NCBI RefSeq assembly: GCF_028288205.1
Contig: NZ_JAQBOD010000039.1
Span: 124,001-188,000 of the forward strand
DNA from: Mucilaginibacter sp.
GTDB lineage: Bacteria > Bacteroidota > Bacteroidia > Sphingobacteriales > Sphingobacteriaceae
Direction of reading: 5' to 3'
DNA: 64,000 nucleotides
Below are positions 51,859-62,263 of the stretch, piece after piece. A program made the position numbers and the translations under genes. Below the pieces are notes generated by a model that did not search any database, was not told the DNA's origin, and saw only the letters and a program-made list of their open reading frames with translations. Position 1 is the stretch's first letter, and each line of letters opens with the position of its first letter.

Positions 51859-53286
51859 TTAACACTCCGGCAAGCTTAGCGGGATATTGATAGCGAGGCC
51901 ACCATCTGCTGTTTCTTTATATTTTGAATTCATATCCTGCGCGGTTTGCCACATGGTTCTAACTACGGCATCTAAACTTACTTTGGCGTTATCAGGATTG
52001 GTTTGCAGTGCTAACTGCGAGGCTGTAATAGCTTTAATGGCGCCCATGGTATTACGCTCTATACAGGGCACTTGTACCAGGCCCCCTATCGGGTCGCAGG
52101 TTAGGCCCAGGTGATGTTCCATAGCAATCTCTGCCGCCATCATTACCTGTCGCTGTGAGCCGCCTAAACACTCGGTAAGTGCAGCTGCAGCCATGGCTGA
52201 TGATACACCTATTTCTGCCTGGCAACCACCCATAGCTGCCGATATGGTAGCACCTTTTTTAAAGATACACCCTATCTCTGATGCAGTTAGTAAAAACTGG
52301 ATAATGCGTTTCTCATTATATCCATCACAAAAAACCAGATAATATTGCAATACCGCGGGTATAACTCCTGCGGCGCCATTGGTTGGGGCGGTAACCACCC
52401 TGCCAAAAGAGGCATTCTCTTCATTTACAGCCAGCGCGAAACAGCTTACCCAATCTAATATATTTTGAAAGCTATTGCCGGTTTGCCTTATGGCGGTAAT
52501 CCATTCATCAAAATTAGTATAGGTGTTATTACCAATGAGCCTTTTGTTTAAATTTGCTGCCCGCCGTTCTACATTCAATCCCCCGGGTAATTTTCCACCG
52601 GTATGACTGCCGCGGTACATACACGCTGCCATCGCATTAAAAATATTTAGTACGCCGGTGCGGGTTTCCTGCTCACTGCGCCATGCCTGCTCGTTTTCCA
52701 ATACCACTTCGGATATTTTGAGCCCAGTTTTAATGCACCAATGTAGCAGGTCTCCGGCGGTATCAATAGGGAAAGGCAGATCAACCTCGGCTTTACCCCG
52801 GCTTTGCCCGCCCTCTTTCACAACAAACCCGCCGCCTATTGAATAATAGGTTTCTGATGTGGCTTTGCCATTATTTAAAAACGCCTGGAAGGTTACCGCA
52901 TTAGGATGATAAGGCAGGCTTTCATTAAACAGGAACAGTAAGTCGGTATCGGCATCAAAACTAATTTCATGCTTGCCGCTTAATGTTAATTTATGAGATT
53001 TTTTGATCTGATGTATTTTAGGCACTACTTCATCAACCGCAAACGTAACCGGGTCATCTCCGCTTAAACCTAATAGTATGGCTATGTCTGTACCATGGCC
53101 CCTGCCGGTTTTAGCCAACGAGCCATAAAGCAATATTTTTATTTCTGTTACTAATGGCAATGCTTCGCGCTGTTCTAATACCTGCACAAATTGCTGGGCA
53201 GCGCGCCAGGGGCCAAGTGTATGTGAGCTTGACGGGCCTATGCCTATCTTAAACATATCAAATACAGAAAGTTGTTCGCGTTGCAT
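51859..53286 (-). CDS. sdaA: L-serine ammonia-lyase (iron-sulfur, single chain)
   Basis: 475 residues, alpha and beta domains fused. It converts L-serine to pyruvate and ammonia with a 4Fe-4S cluster. Seen: [19 protein letters not shown] (beta domain), [20 protein letters not shown], and cluster cysteines in [26 protein letters not shown] and [15 protein letters not shown]. Intact. Monocistronic or linked to the MscS gene upstream (27-base gap), with a TAAATTTG at 53316-53309 that lacks a -33 partner. Confidence 0.95.
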   Translation of the reverse strand: MQREQLSVFDMFKIGIGPSSSHTLGPWRAAQQFVQVLEQREALPLVTEIKILLYGSLAKTGRGHGTDIAILLGLSGDDPVTFAVDEVVPKIHQIKKSHKLTLSGKHEISFDADTDLLFLFNESLPYHPNAVTFQAFLNNGKATSETYYSIGGGFVVKEGGQSRGKAEVDLPFPIDTAGDLLHWCIKTGLKISEVVLENEQAWRSEQETRTGVLNIFNAMAACMYRGSHTGGKLPGGLNVERRAANLNKRLIGNNTYTNFDEWITAIRQTGNSFQNILDWVSCFALAVNEENASFGRVVTAPTNGAAGVIPAVLQYYLVFCDGYNEKRIIQFLLTASEIGCIFKKGATISAAMGGCQAEIGVSSAMAAAALTECLGGSQRQVMMAAEIAMEHHLGLTCDPIGGLVQVPCIERNTMGAIKAITASQLALQTNPDNAKVSLDAVVRTMWQTAQDMNSKYKETADGGLAINIPLSLPEC

Positions 53287-53313
53287 TATATTATTTAAAC
53301 TTTTACGGCAAAT

Positions 53314-54114
53314 TTAGGTCCCAAGTAATTTAACACCTGCGGCTTTTAGGTCTTTAATTATTTTTTCCTGCAGCGCTATTTTAACATTTAAAAAGTCGGC
53401 AGGGCTTACCCAAACATTTACCGTGAAACGTATACAATCTACCTCAAATGCTATTATGCCTACCCGTATCGCGAGGTCAGTCAACACATTGGGTACAGAC
53501 GCTATAGCCGTGGTCATTATTTGTTTTACCTGATCCACATCTATACTGTAACCAAGCTTCACCTCAAAATCAAGCCGCCTTTTGCCTTCGCGAGTAACGT
53601 TAACTATTACCTCGTTAAATAATTTACCATTGGGAATAATGATGGTTTTATTATCGGGGGTGCGTAATACGGTATAAAATATTTGTATGGATACTACTAT
53701 ACCATCCTGTCCCTGGGCTATAATATTATCGTCAAGTTCAAAAGGCTTTAATAAAAGTATAAGCACACCACCGGCAAAGTTTTGGAACGTGCCCGATAGC
53801 GCCAAACCAACGGCTACCGAAAAACCGCCTAACACAGCGCTGAATGCGGTAACATTAATATCATTTATAGCGGCTACGCCAATAATAAGGAATATGTATA
53901 AAGCGGTTAAAGTAAGACTGAGAAAAAATGGTTGTAACGAGGAATGGACTTTTCTTTTACTCATGCGGCCACGTAACCGTGTGCCGATAAATTTTATTAC
54001 TCTTAACCCAATTAATAGTACTATTATTGATATTACCAGAGTTAACCCATGTAATAAAAGCCAGGAATAGGCTGTGTTGTAAAACGCGTGTAAATTAGAA
54101 TCTTGTAACTTCAT
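53314..54114 (-). CDS. Small-conductance mechanosensitive channel (MscS family)
   Basis: 266 residues with three N-terminal helices (about 18-38, 60-82, 88-112). The third, pore-lining one is glycine/alanine-rich: AVLGGFSVAVGLALSGTFQNFAGG, though split here for length. The beta domain has LKPFELDDNI and PNGKLFNEVIVN. It opens under membrane tension to release solutes. No extra cytoplasmic domain. It is upstream of sdaA; the 357-base gap before it holds the groL terminator and an AT-rich stretch with no gene. Confidence 0.92.
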   Translation of the reverse strand: MKLQDSNLHAFYNTAYSWLLLHGLTLVISIIVLLIGLRVIKFIGTRLRGRMSKRKVHSSLQPFFLSLTLTALYIFLIIGVAAINDINVTAFSAVLGGFSVAVGLALSGTFQNFAGGVLILLLKPFELDDNIIAQGQDGIVVSIQIFYTVLRTPDNKTIIIPNGKLFNEVIVNVTREGKRRLDFEVKLGYSIDVDQVKQIMTTAIASVPNVLTDLAIRVGIIAFEVDCIRFTVNVWVSPADFLNVKIALQEKIIKDLKAAGVKLLGT

Positions 54115-54400
54115 AATTAAGTTACGAAGTTAATAATTTTTTATCTTCCGTATATAGATACAAAAAGTGTAGGGCCTTTGTAAAATACCCACTCAATTAT
54201 TGTTGTGCGGATGTGAATTGTGGTTTCTGTTAGATGTTTCATATATAATTGTATTCAATTGTTGTGCCTGATATTAATTTAACTGACTTTGAGTACAAAT
54301 TTAAGTTTAATTGTAGCTGCAATATTACTTAATCAATCATTTGATTAACAAATGACCATCCGTTTACTTTTTAATGACTTTGGATAGTGTATGAAACACA
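54115..54400. other. AT-rich intergenic stretch
   Basis: Part of the 357-base gap between mscS (transcribed leftward from 54114) and the 3' end of groL. It presumably holds the mscS promoter. No open frame, RNA gene or repeat was seen apart from the terminator at 54401-54432 and a worn repeat tail (54447-54471). Confidence 0.4.
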
Positions 54401-54432
54401 AAACCCCTGTATGCTTTTGCATACAGGGGTTT
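54401..54432 (-). terminator. Intrinsic terminator of groSL
   Basis: A perfect 14-bp stem AAACCCCTGTATGC (54401-54414) with its reverse complement (54419-54432) and a TTTT loop, followed on the minus strand by T-rich sequence. It is 40 bases past the groL stop. Confidence 0.9.
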
Positions 54433-54471
54433 TTGTAAATATTTAAACTCGCCCTTTAGGGGGCCGGGGGC

Positions 54472-56106
54472 TTACATCATTCCACCCATGCCGCCGCCGC
54501 CCATTGGCGGGCCACCGGCAGATGCTTCTTCAGGATCATCAGCCAACACGCATTCTGTTGTTAACAACATGGATGCAATTGATGCTGCATTCTCTAAAGC
54601 TACACGGCTTACTTTAGTTGGATCAATAACACCTGCGCCAATTAAGTTTTCAAACTTATCTGTACGGGCATTGTAACCAAAATCGCCTTTACCTTCTTTT
54701 ACTTTTTGTACGATGATTGAACCTTCAATACCTGCGTTTTCGCAAATTTGACGTAATGGCTCTTCAATAGCACGACGGATGATCTGGATACCAGTATTTT
54801 CATCTTCGTTTTCACCTTTCAGATCGGCTAAAGCACCAACCGCGCGGATGAAGGCTACACCACCACCTGCAACTATACCTTCTTCAACAGCCGCACGGGT
54901 TGCATGTAAAGCATCGTCAACACGATCTTTCTTTTCTTTCATTTCAATTTCAGAAGCTGCACCAATATATAATACCGCTACACCACCTGATAATTTAGCT
55001 AAACGCTCTTGCAGTTTTTCTTTATCATAATCAGATGTAGTTGCTTCCATTTGAGTTTTGATCTCATTAACACGGCCCTGTATGGCAGCTTTTTCGCCAT
55101 TACCGTTAATGATAGTAGTATTGTCTTTATCAATAGTGATCTTTTCGGCAATACCTAAGTGAGAAAGCTCTGCGTTCTCTAATTTATAGCCTCTTTCTTC
55201 GGATATTACAGTACCACCTGTTAAGATAGCAATGTCTTCTAAAATAGCTTTACGGCGATCGCCAAAGCCTGGTGCCTTAACAGCAGCAACTTTTAGTGAA
55301 CCGCGAATTTTATTTACTACTAAAGTTGATAACGCTTCGCCATCCAGATCCTCAGCAATAATTAATAATGGTTTGCCTGTTTGTACTTGTTTTTCCAATA
55401 TCGGCAACAATTCTTTCATTGAAGATATCTTCTTGTCATAGATCAGGATGTATGGATTCTCCAACTCTGCTTCCATTTTATCAGTATTGGTAACAAAATA
55501 GGCAGAAAGGTAACCACGGTCAAACTGCATACCTTCAACAGTTTTAACTTCTGTTTCTGTACCTTTTGCTTCTTCAACAGTGATAACGCCACCTGTACCA
55601 ACTTTTTGCATCGCATCAGCAATCATTTCGCCAATTACATCATCATTGTTAGCTGATATAGAAGCTACTTGTTTAATCTTGCTGAAATCATCGCCAACAT
55701 CTTGTTTTTGAGCTTTTAAGCTCTCTACAACAACTTTAACCGCTTTATCAATACCACGTTTCAAATCCATTGGGTTTGCACCGGCAGCCACGTTTTTAAT
55801 ACCTGCAGTAACAATAGCTTGTGCCAAAACAGTTGCAGTGGTAGTACCGTCACCTGCTATATCAGCAGTTTTTGATGCAACTTCTTTCAGCATTTGGGCA
55901 CCCATGTTTTCAATAGGATCTTTTAATTCTATTTCTTTTGCTACGGTAACACCATCTTTAGTTATAACAGGCGAACCGAATTTTTTATCAATAATTACGT
56001 GGCGACCTTTTGGACCTAACGTTACTTTAACCGCGTTGGCTAAAGTATCAACGCCTCTTTTAAGGGCGTCTCTTGCTTCAACATTGTATTTAACTTGCTT
56101 TGCCAT
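54472..56106 (-). CDS. groL: Chaperonin GroEL
   Basis: 544 residues, typical. It folds proteins in an ATP-driven double ring with GroES. Seen: [34 protein letters not shown] (ATP site), the allosteric [13 protein letters not shown], and the C-terminal GGMGGMM tail. It lies 93 bases after groS and shares its transcript. No CIRCE element was found upstream of groS. Confidence 0.98.
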   Translation of the reverse strand: MAKQVKYNVEARDALKRGVDTLANAVKVTLGPKGRHVIIDKKFGSPVITKDGVTVAKEIELKDPIENMGAQMLKEVASKTADIAGDGTTTATVLAQAIVTAGIKNVAAGANPMDLKRGIDKAVKVVVESLKAQKQDVGDDFSKIKQVASISANNDDVIGEMIADAMQKVGTGGVITVEEAKGTETEVKTVEGMQFDRGYLSAYFVTNTDKMEAELENPYILIYDKKISSMKELLPILEKQVQTGKPLLIIAEDLDGEALSTLVVNKIRGSLKVAAVKAPGFGDRRKAILEDIAILTGGTVISEERGYKLENAELSHLGIAEKITIDKDNTTIINGNGEKAAIQGRVNEIKTQMEATTSDYDKEKLQERLAKLSGGVAVLYIGAASEIEMKEKKDRVDDALHATRAAVEEGIVAGGGVAFIRAVGALADLKGENEDENTGIQIIRRAIEEPLRQICENAGIEGSIIVQKVKEGKGDFGYNARTDKFENLIGAGVIDPTKVSRVALENAASIASMLLTTECVLADDPEEASAGGPPMGGGGMGGMM

Positions 56107-56199
56107 TTGTTTAATTTTAGAATTAATGATTTGTTGAATTATCGATTGTTATTGATTGGGATGTAAATTCAATAATTCACTCCCTCAATAATTCAATAA

Positions 56200-56493
56200 T
56201 TATAATACTATATAAATATCAGACTCTCTCATGATAAGGTAATCCTTACCTTCAATTGTAACTTCTTGACCAGCAAATTTTCCATACAGAACTTTATCGC
56301 CGGCTTTTACTGATAAGGGAATTAAGTTACCTGTTTGCTCAGCAAATCTGCCCGGACCAACAGCTACAACTTTTCCGTGTTGTGGTTTTTCCTGCGCAGT
56401 TTCAGGTATATAAATACCTGAAGCGGTTTTTGTTTCGGCCGGAGCAGCTTCAACTACTACCCTGTCTCCGATAGGTTTAATGTTTAATGACAT
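56200..56493 (-). CDS. groS: Co-chaperonin GroES
   Basis: 97 residues. It caps GroEL. Seen: [19 protein letters not shown] at the start, the mobile-loop region [22 protein letters not shown], and [20 protein letters not shown]. Full length with no damage. The 233-base gap upstream has AT-rich promoter-like sequence (a near match AAATTTTG at about 56562-56569) and the secG terminator. Confidence 0.97.
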   Translation of the reverse strand: MSLNIKPIGDRVVVEAAPAETKTASGIYIPETAQEKPQHGKVVAVGPGRFAEQTGNLIPLSVKAGDKVLYGKFAGQEVTIEGKDYLIMRESDIYIVL

Positions 56494-56676
56494 ACTATAT
56501 TATTTTTTGGGTTATAAAAGTTATCTGTTATTGCACTTACACATCAATTATGCCAAGCAAACAAAATTTACCAATTGACATGTATTTACTGTTGTATTGT
56601 CAGATTTATGTAACAGCTGAATTATTAGCTTAATATTAAATACATTTACCAATGCCATGATGACAGTAGCATTTCA

Positions 56677-56707
56677 TAAAAAAAGCCCCCGTGTATCGGG
56701 AGCTTTT
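56677..56707 (-). terminator. Intrinsic terminator downstream of secG
   Basis: On the minus strand, AAAAGCTCCCG (56707-56697) pairs with CGGGGGCTTTT (56691-56681) with one mismatch, followed by T residues. It lies 20 bases beyond the secG stop. Confidence 0.85.
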
Positions 56708-56726
56708 CCATTTATATTTTTATAAA

Positions 56727-57083
56727 TTATTTTTTTGCCGGAGCCGGAGCCTGTCCTGGCGTAGTAGCCGGAGCAGTTGGGAATGCAGCAGGCGCGTTAG
56801 CCGGTGCTTTTAATGATTTTTGAATTTGCTCGTTATATTGTGAATCGGCTTTTGTTACGCCACCCTTGGTTGCAATGTTAATTGCCAAAGCTAAAACCAT
56901 TAAGATTATTGCCAATACCCAGGTGCCTTTTTCTAAAAAATCGCCGGTTTTTTGTACGCCCATTAACTGTGATGAGCTTGAAAAATTTGATGATAAACCA
57001 CCACCTTTAGGGTTTTGTATTAATACAATAAGGCCCAAAAGCGTGCACACTATAACCACTAAGATCACTAATACTAAATACAT
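56727..57083 (-). CDS. secG: Protein translocase subunit SecG
   Basis: 118 residues with two membrane helices (about 2-22 and 54-74). Between them lies the family segment LIQNPKGGGLSSNF, then MGVQKTGDFLEKGTW. It assists SecYE. The C-terminal tail is long and Pro/Ala-rich (about 95-118), as in other Bacteroidota SecG. It starts 9 bases after the TPR gene and is the last gene of the lptE-TPR-secG run. Confidence 0.93.
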   Translation of the reverse strand: MYLVLVILVVIVCTLLGLIVLIQNPKGGGLSSNFSSSSQLMGVQKTGDFLEKGTWVLAIILMVLALAINIATKGGVTKADSQYNEQIQKSLKAPANAPAAFPTAPATTPGQAPAPAKK

Positions 57084-57092
57084 TTCTTTATA

Positions 57093-58565
57093 TTAATTTA
57101 TTTTACTTTCTAACTGTTCAATTTGACTTGCAAAGTAAAGGCTTTTTTCCGGGAATTTCAACATCAATTTTTTATACGTTAATATAGCTTTATGATAAAG
57201 CATTTGCTCGGTATAAATACGGGCCAGCGTTTCGGTTACCAGCTCATCTTTATCTTCAGAGCTTTTCTTCGCTTTATTTTCATTATCCAGCTTAATACCG
57301 CTTGGATGTTTAATTTGCGGCTCCTCTTGTATAAAGCGCTCTATTATCTTGTCTTCTTTACGCCCGGGGTTTGCTATTGTTTTCGAAGGCGCCTGATCCA
57401 GTTCATTCATTGAGCTTATGCTTACAATATTTTCGTAATACTGTTGCTGCAATTCGTCAACTACTCCCCTCTTTTTAGGGGCGGCAGGTGTTGTATTACT
57501 GGTGTAAGGCTGGTATATGCCGGCATGGTCTTTACGGGTTTTATCCAACCACCACATAAAGGTATAAGGCATCTTTTCGTCATTGTACCTTGATATGTCA
57601 CTATTTGTCCCTCCCTGCCGGGTGGTCTCAGCTAATACGGTTTGGTTATAGTCAACCTCTTTAGTATTGATCTTTTCGGTTAAAGCAGGTTCAAAAACAA
57701 AAAAGCTATTTTTCGGTGTTTCTTCGGTTACAGGTTCGTTTTTTGCTCTTTCACCGGCTTCCTTGTTCAGAATGGCTAACTGCTCAAGGCCTATATCTTC
57801 AATACTTACTATCTCATCGTAAATTTCATCATCAATATCCTGATGAAAATATTCAACATTATCATTAAAGCTATAAACAGGTTCTGTTGATTCAATATTA
57901 TTTTTAGCCTGGTAGTCGTTATATTCTTTAGCAAGCGAGTTTTCTTCTTCAACAGAAGCTTCTACTATTTTCTCTCCGGCAGATAATTCGGTCGTTAATG
58001 GCGCCGGGGCATCATTAACAATTTCCGGTTGGTTAGCAACTGCATTTTCCTGTTCAGGGTAATTCTCCGTTACATTTTCCCGGTATGCGTTATTTATAGT
58101 TTCATATTCAGCAAACGTATTATATTGTTCATCATGCGGCGTAAAGGCCGGAGTAGGTTTCCACTCGGCAAAAGTATTATCGGCTGGCATGGCTTCCGCC
58201 CGGGCCTCCGGTGTAGTACGTTCTACGGCAACCGCTTCTTCCTCCCGGGCATATTCAGCAAAGGGCTCTGTCACCGGAACCGTAAAATAAACGTCACTTT
58301 GTACAATCTGTTCGTCTGTAACTACCGGCAAACTATTAGGCGCCGTAGCCAATTTATATAATATACCCGGATTAAAATAGGCCGCCGCATGCTTTAAATT
58401 CCGCTTCTCGCCGTTAGGCATAAGCAGGGCATGCAATATTCCGCTATGCGGATAATCATTAACTAACGATTGTAAATTGAATATATGCGAATGATTATTA
58501 TCGGCAGGATTTGCCAATAATTTCCATAAAAACTCGTATTCTATATTATCCACTTGTTGGTTCAC
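57093..58565 (-). CDS. Large hypothetical protein of the lptE-secG cluster (TPR-like C-terminus)
   Basis: 490 residues from a GTG at 58565; no better ATG lies near. The N-terminal part (about 1-80) is helical with HSGILHALLMPNGEKRNLKHA, the middle (about 90-370) is acidic and low in order, and the C-terminus has a TPR-like unit: TETLARIYTEQMLYHKAILTYKKLMLKFPEKS. This protein is found at the same place (between lptE and secG) in many Bacteroidota genomes, with no known function. No signal peptide, so cytoplasmic. Confidence 0.7.
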   Translation of the reverse strand: MNQQVDNIEYEFLWKLLANPADNNHSHIFNLQSLVNDYPHSGILHALLMPNGEKRNLKHAAAYFNPGILYKLATAPNSLPVVTDEQIVQSDVYFTVPVTEPFAEYAREEEAVAVERTTPEARAEAMPADNTFAEWKPTPAFTPHDEQYNTFAEYETINNAYRENVTENYPEQENAVANQPEIVNDAPAPLTTELSAGEKIVEASVEEENSLAKEYNDYQAKNNIESTEPVYSFNDNVEYFHQDIDDEIYDEIVSIEDIGLEQLAILNKEAGERAKNEPVTEETPKNSFFVFEPALTEKINTKEVDYNQTVLAETTRQGGTNSDISRYNDEKMPYTFMWWLDKTRKDHAGIYQPYTSNTTPAAPKKRGVVDELQQQYYENIVSISSMNELDQAPSKTIANPGRKEDKIIERFIQEEPQIKHPSGIKLDNENKAKKSSEDKDELVTETLARIYTEQMLYHKAILTYKKLMLKFPEKSLYFASQIEQLESKIN

Positions 58566-58586
58566 GATGTTGAAACTATGAAATAC

Positions 58587-59099
58587 TTACCAATTATTAA
58601 AGGCTTTGTTAAAAATATCATCAATTAACTGCTTCTCTATTGTTAATATCAGGGTTTGTTCTTGTGTAGCGATGTCGCCCGTATAATCTGCATACCGGGT
58701 AAAGTCTTGTTCAAAACTATACTTTTTTTCGGCATCATAAACAAACTTAACATGAACAGTTATTGATAAACGCTGAGCGCCGGCAATTGGCGCAACATTA
58801 TTATTGGTTGCCTGCACAGAGATAGGCTCAAAATGATAACCGGTTATAGCACCGCTCATATTCGCGTTACCTTCGCCTGCAACTATGCTCAGGCGTGTGG
58901 TTGAACGTACCCTCTCTTTTAAAGCCTCTGTAAAGGTTTGGCTTAAATTGCCTACAACCAGTTGGGCATTGTTTTCAAAGAAGCCAATATTTATATACTT
59001 CATCTCTATGGGAATGGCCGTGCTTTTTAGCGTGTAGCAGCCCGAAGAAATAAACGCCAAAGAACCTATAGTTAAAAAAATTCCCAATAACCTTTTCAT
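58587..59099 (-). CDS. lptE: LPS-assembly lipoprotein LptE
   Basis: 170 residues from the ATG at 59099 (the preceding TTG codon is less likely). Lipoprotein signal ending SSGC. LptE features: CYTLKSTAIPIEMKYINIG, NLSQTFTEALKERV and a C-terminal DDIFNKAFNNW. It plugs LptD in the outer membrane to pass LPS. It starts 5 bases after the sigma-54 regulator stop and ends 21 bases before the TPR gene. Confidence 0.88.
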   Translation of the reverse strand: MKRLLGIFLTIGSLAFISSGCYTLKSTAIPIEMKYINIGFFENNAQLVVGNLSQTFTEALKERVRSTTRLSIVAGEGNANMSGAITGYHFEPISVQATNNNVAPIAGAQRLSITVHVKFVYDAEKKYSFEQDFTRYADYTGDIATQEQTLILTIEKQLIDDIFNKAFNNW

Positions 59100-59104
59100 C
59101 AACC

Positions 59105-60331
59105 TTATAAATTTAATTCCTTTATTTTCCTGTACAATGTTCTTTCTGATATTCCCAGTTCGTTTGCAGCCAGCTTACGTTTGCCTTTATGCTTTTTCAA
59201 CGCCTTACGTATCAGGTCTGATTCTTTTTCTATCAGCGACAATGATTCTTCCACTTCTTCAGCCTCATGGGTTATATTATAACCATCATTGTTATTAACG
59301 GGTTGTTGTATGGTAAATTGCGAGTCGGGGTTGCCCGGCAGTTCAATATCGCGGTATAATTGGTTTATAGCTTGTGATTGATTTGCAAAATTTGGTGTAA
59401 CACCTCCATGTTCTATAATTTCGGCAACTAATTTTTTAAGCTCAACCATATCGCGCTTCATATCAAATAATACTTTGTACAAAATATCGCGTTCAGAAAA
59501 ATCTTCTTTGCCCTGGTTACCTATGCGCATTGGTAAGTTTTTACCATTTGCTTCCTGCGGAATGTAGGTTAATAAAGTTTGGGCGGTAATTACATGGTCG
59601 CGCTCTAATACAGCCAATTGCTCGGCCATGTTTTTTAGCTGGCGCACATTACCCGGCCACGAATAGTTTATTAATACCTGCTGCGCTTCTTCATCTAACT
59701 GTATGGGCGGCGTGCGGTATTTATCAGTAAAATCTGATGTAAACTTTCTAAAAAGCAGGTAAATATCTTCTTTCCTGTCGCGCAGGGGTGGTATACGCAA
59801 TGGCACCGTATTTAAACGATAATAAAGATCTTCTCTGAATTTGCCATTTTTAACCGCGTCATATACATCAACATTGGTTGCTGCAATAACCCGCACATTG
59901 GTTTTCTCTACTTTTGATGAGCCTACCTTTATATACTGACCAGACTCAAGCACACGCAGCAAACGTGCTTGTGTGCCCAGGGGCATTTCGGCAATTTCAT
60001 CTAAAAATATTGTGCCGCCGTTTACGGTTTCAAAATACCCTTTACGCTCGCCAACGGCACCTGTGTAGGCGCCTTTTTCGTGGCCGAATAATTCAGAATC
60101 AATAGTGCCCTCTGGTATGGCGCCGCAGTTAACCGCAATAAACGGCCCATGCTTGCGCGGGCTCATTTGGTGTATAATGTGCGAGAATACCTCTTTACCG
60201 CTACCGCTTTCTCCTGTAATTAAAACAGAAATATCAGTAGGCGATACCTGGTTGGCAATATTTATAGCCCGGTTCAATAATGGCGAATTACCTATTATGC
60301 CGTAGCGTTGTTTAATTTCTTGTATTTCCAT
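59105..60331 (-). CDS. Sigma-54-dependent transcriptional regulator (no receiver domain)
   Basis: 408 residues. The AAA+ sigma-54 domain starts near residue 10: GESGSGKEVFSHIIH (Walker A), GAYTGAVGERKGYFE (the GAFTGA loop, with Tyr for Phe), TIFLDEIAEMPLGTQ (Walker B) and PLRDRKEDIYLL. The C-terminus is a Fis-type HTH (RKLAANELGISERTLYRKI). There is no N-terminal sensor domain, so it may be set by its own level or by another protein. In Bacteroidota this gene sits with miaB, lptE and secG, as here. Confidence 0.93.
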   Translation of the reverse strand: MEIQEIKQRYGIIGNSPLLNRAINIANQVSPTDISVLITGESGSGKEVFSHIIHQMSPRKHGPFIAVNCGAIPEGTIDSELFGHEKGAYTGAVGERKGYFETVNGGTIFLDEIAEMPLGTQARLLRVLESGQYIKVGSSKVEKTNVRVIAATNVDVYDAVKNGKFREDLYYRLNTVPLRIPPLRDRKEDIYLLFRKFTSDFTDKYRTPPIQLDEEAQQVLINYSWPGNVRQLKNMAEQLAVLERDHVITAQTLLTYIPQEANGKNLPMRIGNQGKEDFSERDILYKVLFDMKRDMVELKKLVAEIIEHGGVTPNFANQSQAINQLYRDIELPGNPDSQFTIQQPVNNNDGYNITHEAEEVEESLSLIEKESDLIRKALKKHKGKRKLAANELGISERTLYRKIKELNL

Positions 60332-60335
60332 GTTA

Positions 60336-60653
60336 TTAGAATCAAGAGTTAAGAATCAAGATTCAAGATGTTGTTTTATCATTTATTATATAATCTCTAA
60401 ACGAGAAAATCATTCTCTCCATTTCCGATGCAAGAGATAAACACTCGTTTAGTTTATTAGCATTACCATATTTTCTTCTTTCACATATTAACAACTGAGT
60501 TTCTAATTCAAATGTTGACGTTAAGGCTGTAGACAAAAACTCGGCAAAGTGAATATTAGTTCTTTTTCCATTGACCGTTGCCATATCTTTAAGTCCTTAA
60601 AATTATGCTTCATGCTAAAATCTTAATTCTTGGCTCTTGATTCTTGACTCTAA
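60336..60653. repeat. Inverted heptad repeat arrays flanking the S23 remnant, core CAAG / CTTG
   Basis: Left arm: CAAG at 60343, TAAG at 60350, CAAG at 60357 and 60364, all 7 apart. Right arm: CTTA at 60622, CTTG at 60629, 60636 and 60643, CTAA at 60650, again 7 apart, so the arms are inverted copies. They enclose 60371-60621 and the right arm reaches into the miaB stop. Confidence 0.88.
60363..60584 (-). pseudogene. Truncated four-helix-bundle (S23/IVP) protein
   Basis: 73 residues: KRTNIHFAEFLSTALTSTFELETQLLICERR, given here only in part, then a helix ending RMIFSFRDYII. Full family members are about 120 residues; the first half, with the KLxVWQKA and SIxxNIAEG blocks, is missing. The family is linked to intervening sequences in 23S rRNA and to accessory variability determinants of diversity-generating retroelements. 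It could still be translated. It is enclosed by inverted heptad repeats. Confidence 0.6.
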
Positions 60654-62149
60654 CCTACTATTGTCCCCATCAACGTAGCCGTAGTACTGCGTTCTGCAAG
60701 TACATTCACATACATCCCCGGTTTATATCTTTCATCTACCGGGAAAACCATCATTGCATTTTGATCGGTCCGGCCGCAGTAGTCGTTTTTTGATTTTTTT
60801 GAAAAACCTTCTATCAGCACCTTTTGTACTTTACCAATTTGGGCCTGCAAGCGCACCAGCGAGTATTTTTGCTGTAACGCTACTATCTCTGTTAACCTCG
60901 CGGCTTTTACGGTTTCGGGTATATCATCAGCATAACGCTTGGCGGCTAATGTTCCCGGGCGCTCAGAGTACATGAACATATAGGCAAAATCATACTGTAC
61001 ATACTCCATCATGCTTACTGTTTCTTTATGCTCCTCGTCGGTTTCTGTACAAAAGCCGGTAATTACATCTGTTGATATGGCACACCCGGGTATAATACGG
61101 CGTATAGCGTCTATGCGGTTAATGTACCACTCGCGGTCATAAGTGCGGTTCATCAGTTCCAGCACACGGCTGTTACCAGATTGTACCGGAAGGTGTATAT
61201 AGTTACAAATGTTATCGTATCTGGCGATGGTATATAAAACCTCGTCTGTAATGTCTTTTGGATGCGAGGTTGAAAAACGCACGCGCAGATCAGGGTTAAT
61301 TTGTGCGACTAACTCCAATAAGTTTGCAAAGTTAACTGTCTCACCAGCCCCCTCTAAATCTCCCCCGGTTGGGGAGACTTGCCCCTCGCCCGAAGCCTTT
61401 TCAACGCCCTCTCTGCCGGGGAGGGTTGGATGCGGCTGCCACTTATACGAATCTACATTCTGGCCCAATAAAGTAACTTCGCGGTATCCTTTCTCAAACA
61501 AGTCTGTACATTCATTTACTATTGATATGGCATCACGGCTGCGCTCGCGCCCACGGGTAAAAGGTACCACGCAGAAAGAGCACATATTATCGCAACCACG
61601 CATAATAGATACAAAAGCGTTAATGCCATTGCTGTTTAAACGTACCGGGCTAATATCCGCGTAAGTTTCCTCGCGGGATAACAATACGTTAACAGCCTTT
61701 TGCCCGCTATCAACCTGGTCTATCAAATTAGGCAGATCGCGGTAAGCATCCGGACCAACCACTACATCAACCAGTTTTTCTTCTTCTAAAAATTTTGCTT
61801 TTAAACGCTCGGCCATACAGCCCAATACGCCAACCACCATTCCGGGGTTTTTAGATTTTGCAACCTTAAATTCTTTCAGGCGGTTACGAACCCGTGTTTC
61901 GGCATTTTCACGGATTGAGCAGGTATTGATAAAAATAACATCGGCATTGGTATAATCCGTTGTTGTTTCAAATCCTTTCTCTGATAAAATAGAAGCAACA
62001 ATCTCACTGTCTGAAAAATTCATGGCACAGCCATAACTTTCAATATATAGCTTGCGCCCGTTATTTTTGCCGGCAACAGGTTCTAATAATAAAGCCTCGC
62101 CCTGCCTGCTCTCGTCATGTACTTTATCCGATATAACCAAATCCATCAT
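60650..62149 (-). CDS. miaB: tRNA-2-methylthio-N6-dimethylallyladenosine synthase, with an in-frame repeat insertion
   Basis: About 500 residues from the ATG at 62149 or 62146. It adds the methylthio group to i6A37 of tRNAs reading UNN codons. Seen: [27 protein letters not shown] and the third auxiliary-cluster Cys in NTCSI, then radical-[22 protein letters not shown] (about 186), [27 protein letters not shown], and a TRAM end. Between DSYKW and [10 protein letters not shown], residues about 238-269 ([18 protein letters not shown] and onward) are encoded by a GC-rich palindromic repeat. The frame is kept; activity is likely but not certain. Confidence 0.93.
   Translation of the reverse strand: MMDLVISDKVHDESRQGEALLLEPVAGKNNGRKLYIESYGCAMNFSDSEIVASILSEKGFETTTDYTNADVIFINTCSIRENAETRVRNRLKEFKVAKSKNPGMVVGVLGCMAERLKAKFLEEEKLVDVVVGPDAYRDLPNLIDQVDSGQKAVNVLLSREETYADISPVRLNSNGINAFVSIMRGCDNMCSFCVVPFTRGRERSRDAISIVNECTDLFEKGYREVTLLGQNVDSYKWQPHPTLPGREGVEKASGEGQVSPTGGDLEGAGETVNFANLLELVAQINPDLRVRFSTSHPKDITDEVLYTIARYDNICNYIHLPVQSGNSRVLELMNRTYDREWYINRIDAIRRIIPGCAISTDVITGFCTETDEEHKETVSMMEYVQYDFAYMFMYSERPGTLAAKRYADDIPETVKAARLTEIVALQQKYSLVRLQAQIGKVQKVLIEGFSKKSKNDYCGRTDQNAMMVFPVDERYKPGMYVNVLAERSTTATLMGTIVG
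61343..61438. repeat. Palindromic repeat inserted in miaB
   Basis: About 96 bases (32 codons). On the plus strand: agccccctctaaat, ctccccCGGttggggagact, gccctctctgccggggaggg, then ttggatgcggct. The same modules in the same order form the intergenic repeat at 12925-13055. It keeps the miaB frame and has no stop in that frame. Confidence 0.85.
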
Positions 62150-62263
62150 TGTTATAAAAAATTGAACAGCAAAAATACACAAAATTTAAATATTAGATGA
62201 CAGATTGGCAGAATTAACAAAATCAATATTTTGTTGTTATATTAACTCAGGATCAAAGAATTG

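Noticed and set aside
56494..56726. CIRCE element before groS
   Set aside because: No TTAGCACTC-N9-GAGTGCTAA or close variant was found.
61209..61664. 151-codon plus-strand frame opposite miaB
   Set aside because: Antisense shadow, lengthened by the GC-rich repeat insertion.
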